This document shows, piece after piece, positions 62,633 to 64,000 of a stretch of DNA of 64,000 nucleotides. How positions within the stretch are numbered: position 1 is the first letter of the stretch; every line of letters starts with the position of its first letter. Position numbers and translations under genes: made by a program. Under the pieces are notes generated by a model. That model was not told the DNA's origin. It did no database searches and saw nothing but the letters and a program-made list of their open reading frames with translations. The stretch spans positions 6,324,001-6,388,000 of the forward strand of contig CM055615.1 of assembly GCA_029379385.1 (NCBI GenBank), given 5' to 3'. Origin of the DNA: Quillaja saponaria. Taxonomy: Eukaryota > Streptophyta > Magnoliopsida > Fabales > Quillajaceae.

Positions 62633-63385
62633 GGCTTCTGTAAAATACCAAAGTATATGTTAGACATCCACTTCTGATATATATAAATATAAAAGGACAA
62701 CAAGCAGACATCTCAAGTTAGGATATCCCAATTTCTTCTAACGTTCCAATGGCACGAACTAAGAACTATCTTTAAAATCAACTGAAAGTAAACGTATTTT
62801 GCCAACAGTTTACATAAAAACCATAAGCTGAATGATCATTAAAAATAATCATCTTCAGCAGAATATAAATAAAAAACTATTTTTTGGATGATATATATAT
62901 ATATATATATCAATTTACAAATTAAACCTTCAAAATAGAAAATAGAGAAGAGCTTTTGACACCCAACCCAGAATGTGTTTTTTAATGAAAAATTGGCTTG
63001 ATTGAGTTACAAATAAGATATTTTGTTTGTCTTACTAATTCCATATGAGGCGCCTAACATCAACTGAAAACTAATATCATAAATTTCTCAAAATGAATCT
63101 CAGCACACATTATTTTAGTTAAAAAATAAAAAAATTAAGCAAAAACTTGCATTTCCCAATACAGTAAATTCTAGATTATTTTCAGGGAAATTTTTTTCCA
63201 GAGAAAAAAAAAATCCGTAGCCAAACTAATAAATTAACATACAACATTTACAAAGTGCTATACGCTACAGAAGAATAAACAAATCAGTGGAAGTAACTTC
63301 AAATTTAGTATTGGAAAGGATTCCAAACCTGCTTGAAATGCAGCGCCTCGCTCTGAAACTCAAAAGAAGCGAGCTAGGGTTTAAA
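62633..63385 (-). other. RPL32: 5' leader of RPL32 with a leader intron
   Basis: Minus-strand leader exon about 63385-63329 (ending CAAGCAG) is joined to 62637-62633 (AAGCC) immediately before the ATG. The 691-bp intron (63328-62638) starts GTTTGG and ends TTTTACAG. It contains an AT microsatellite (about 62888-62910). Leader introns are common in plant ribosomal protein genes. Confidence 0.75.
63375..63382 (-). promoter_or_regulatory. RPL32: Telo-box of RPL32
   Basis: AAACCCTA on the minus strand, at the expected transcription start. The telo-box is a known promoter motif of plant translation-apparatus genes. Confidence 0.7.
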
Positions 63386-63909
63386 ACCAAGAGAGCAATT
63401 TATATGACCTGCTGTTATTACTTATTGCGACCGTGATATTGTCAGTTTATGGGGTTTTGATGGGCTGCTTCTGTTATGTTCCAAGGCCAGAAATTATATG
63501 ATTGTTGCTTGGAATTGGATTTGGGTTGGTGGGTTGGGCTCGTTACATTTGCTATTCAAGAAATTTGTCTGTTTCTTTGTTGGTTAGATAATTTTGCTTA
63601 AGCAAAAACAAGCTACTATGTAACTAGGCTGACGAAAGGATCCTTTGAATGGGAAGAATTGGAATTGGAATTAGGAATTAGAAATTGGGAATTGTATACT
63701 CTAATTCTATTTTATTAGAAATTAAAAATTAGAAATTGGGAAGTGAGAATTGTGTAGTCTAATTCTATTTTTCTCTTTTACTTTGACTAAAATTAAGTGT
63801 TCAGTTCACTATAAAGTTTCATATTATATTAGAATATGCCACATGTAAATATGATGTCAACAAATAACAAATTTTTTAATAAATCAAATAATTTATTAGT
63901 GGTGTAATC
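63383..63909. repeat. Promoter flank with AATTGGGAATT repeats
   Basis: Upstream of RPL32. At 63655-63775 a unit containing ATTAGAAATTGGGAA and CTAATTCTATTTT is repeated twice, preceded by GGAATTGGAATTAGGAATT. It resembles the AATTGGAATTGTAATTCTC edge of the block at 13.43 kb, so it may be a transposon end. Confidence 0.45.
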
Positions 63910-64000
63910 ACCTTTATAACCTGATATTGTAAAATTGAATTTTAAACATAACATGTAAATTTTTGTTATAAAATAAATGAACATAAGTAGATGTGTATAC
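63910..64000. repeat. Third copy of the 34.9-kb short repeat, cut by the window edge
   Basis: TTATAACCTGATATTGTAAA, then AAACATAACATGTAAATTTTTGTTATAAAA matches 34900-34975 (quoted in parts). The element continues beyond the window. Confidence 0.55.

Overview
This window is nuclear DNA from a flowering plant, very probably a eudicot. It is AT-rich, has spliced genes with GT-AG introns, carries plant-type transposable elements (copia, gypsy, L1-like and RTE LINEs, and a Mutator-like element with a plant mobile domain), and encodes plant-type lipoxygenase, AGC-VIII kinase and ribosomal protein sequences. I cannot name the species.

Only two genes look intact. One is a plus-strand two-exon AGC protein kinase at about 48.3-49.9 kb, closest to OXI1/AGC2-1 (oxidative-signal kinase acting below PDK1). 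The other is a minus-strand gene for cytosolic ribosomal protein eL32 (RPL32) at about 60.1-63.4 kb, with an intron in its 5' leader and a telo-box at its 5' end. A third locus, at 15.7-19.5 kb, is a full-length type-2 (13-) lipoxygenase gene with every exon recognisable. It is broken by several stops and frameshifts, so it is a pseudogene, although the iron ligands survive.

Most of the rest is transposon sediment. 0-2.5 kb: anonymous sequence and repeat copy A. 2.7-11.8 kb: a 9-kb Mutator-like element with ~415-bp terminal inverted repeats, a decayed MURA-type transposase and a plant-mobile-domain (PMD) gene. 15.7-19.5 kb: lipoxygenase pseudogene. 21.4-26.0 kb: complete but decayed copia element with an ATGAA target duplication. 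29.7-33.3 kb: a gypsy gag remnant interrupted by a small, internally rearranged copia element with a CCTAA target duplication. 33.3-43.3 kb: old LTR-element remains and two head-on copies (B and C) of the family that also gives copy A. 43.3-47.3 kb: L1-like LINE. 48.3-49.9 kb: OXI1-like kinase. 50.0-50.1 kb: a short poly(A) retro-insertion with a 14-bp target duplication. 54.2-57.2 kb: near full-length RTE-type LINE. 57.36-57.72 kb: perfect 185-bp tandem duplication. 60.1-63.4 kb: RPL32.

The genes do not form a pathway. Points most worth a second look: the rearranged copia element, whose LTRs are joined head-on through a primer-binding site yet which has an intact target duplication; the transposase+PMD Mutator element; the copia element with AG...CT termini; and the lipoxygenase pseudogene, one of whose frameshifts looks like a collapsed 10-bp repeat. 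All alignments were made by eye, so identities are approximate.
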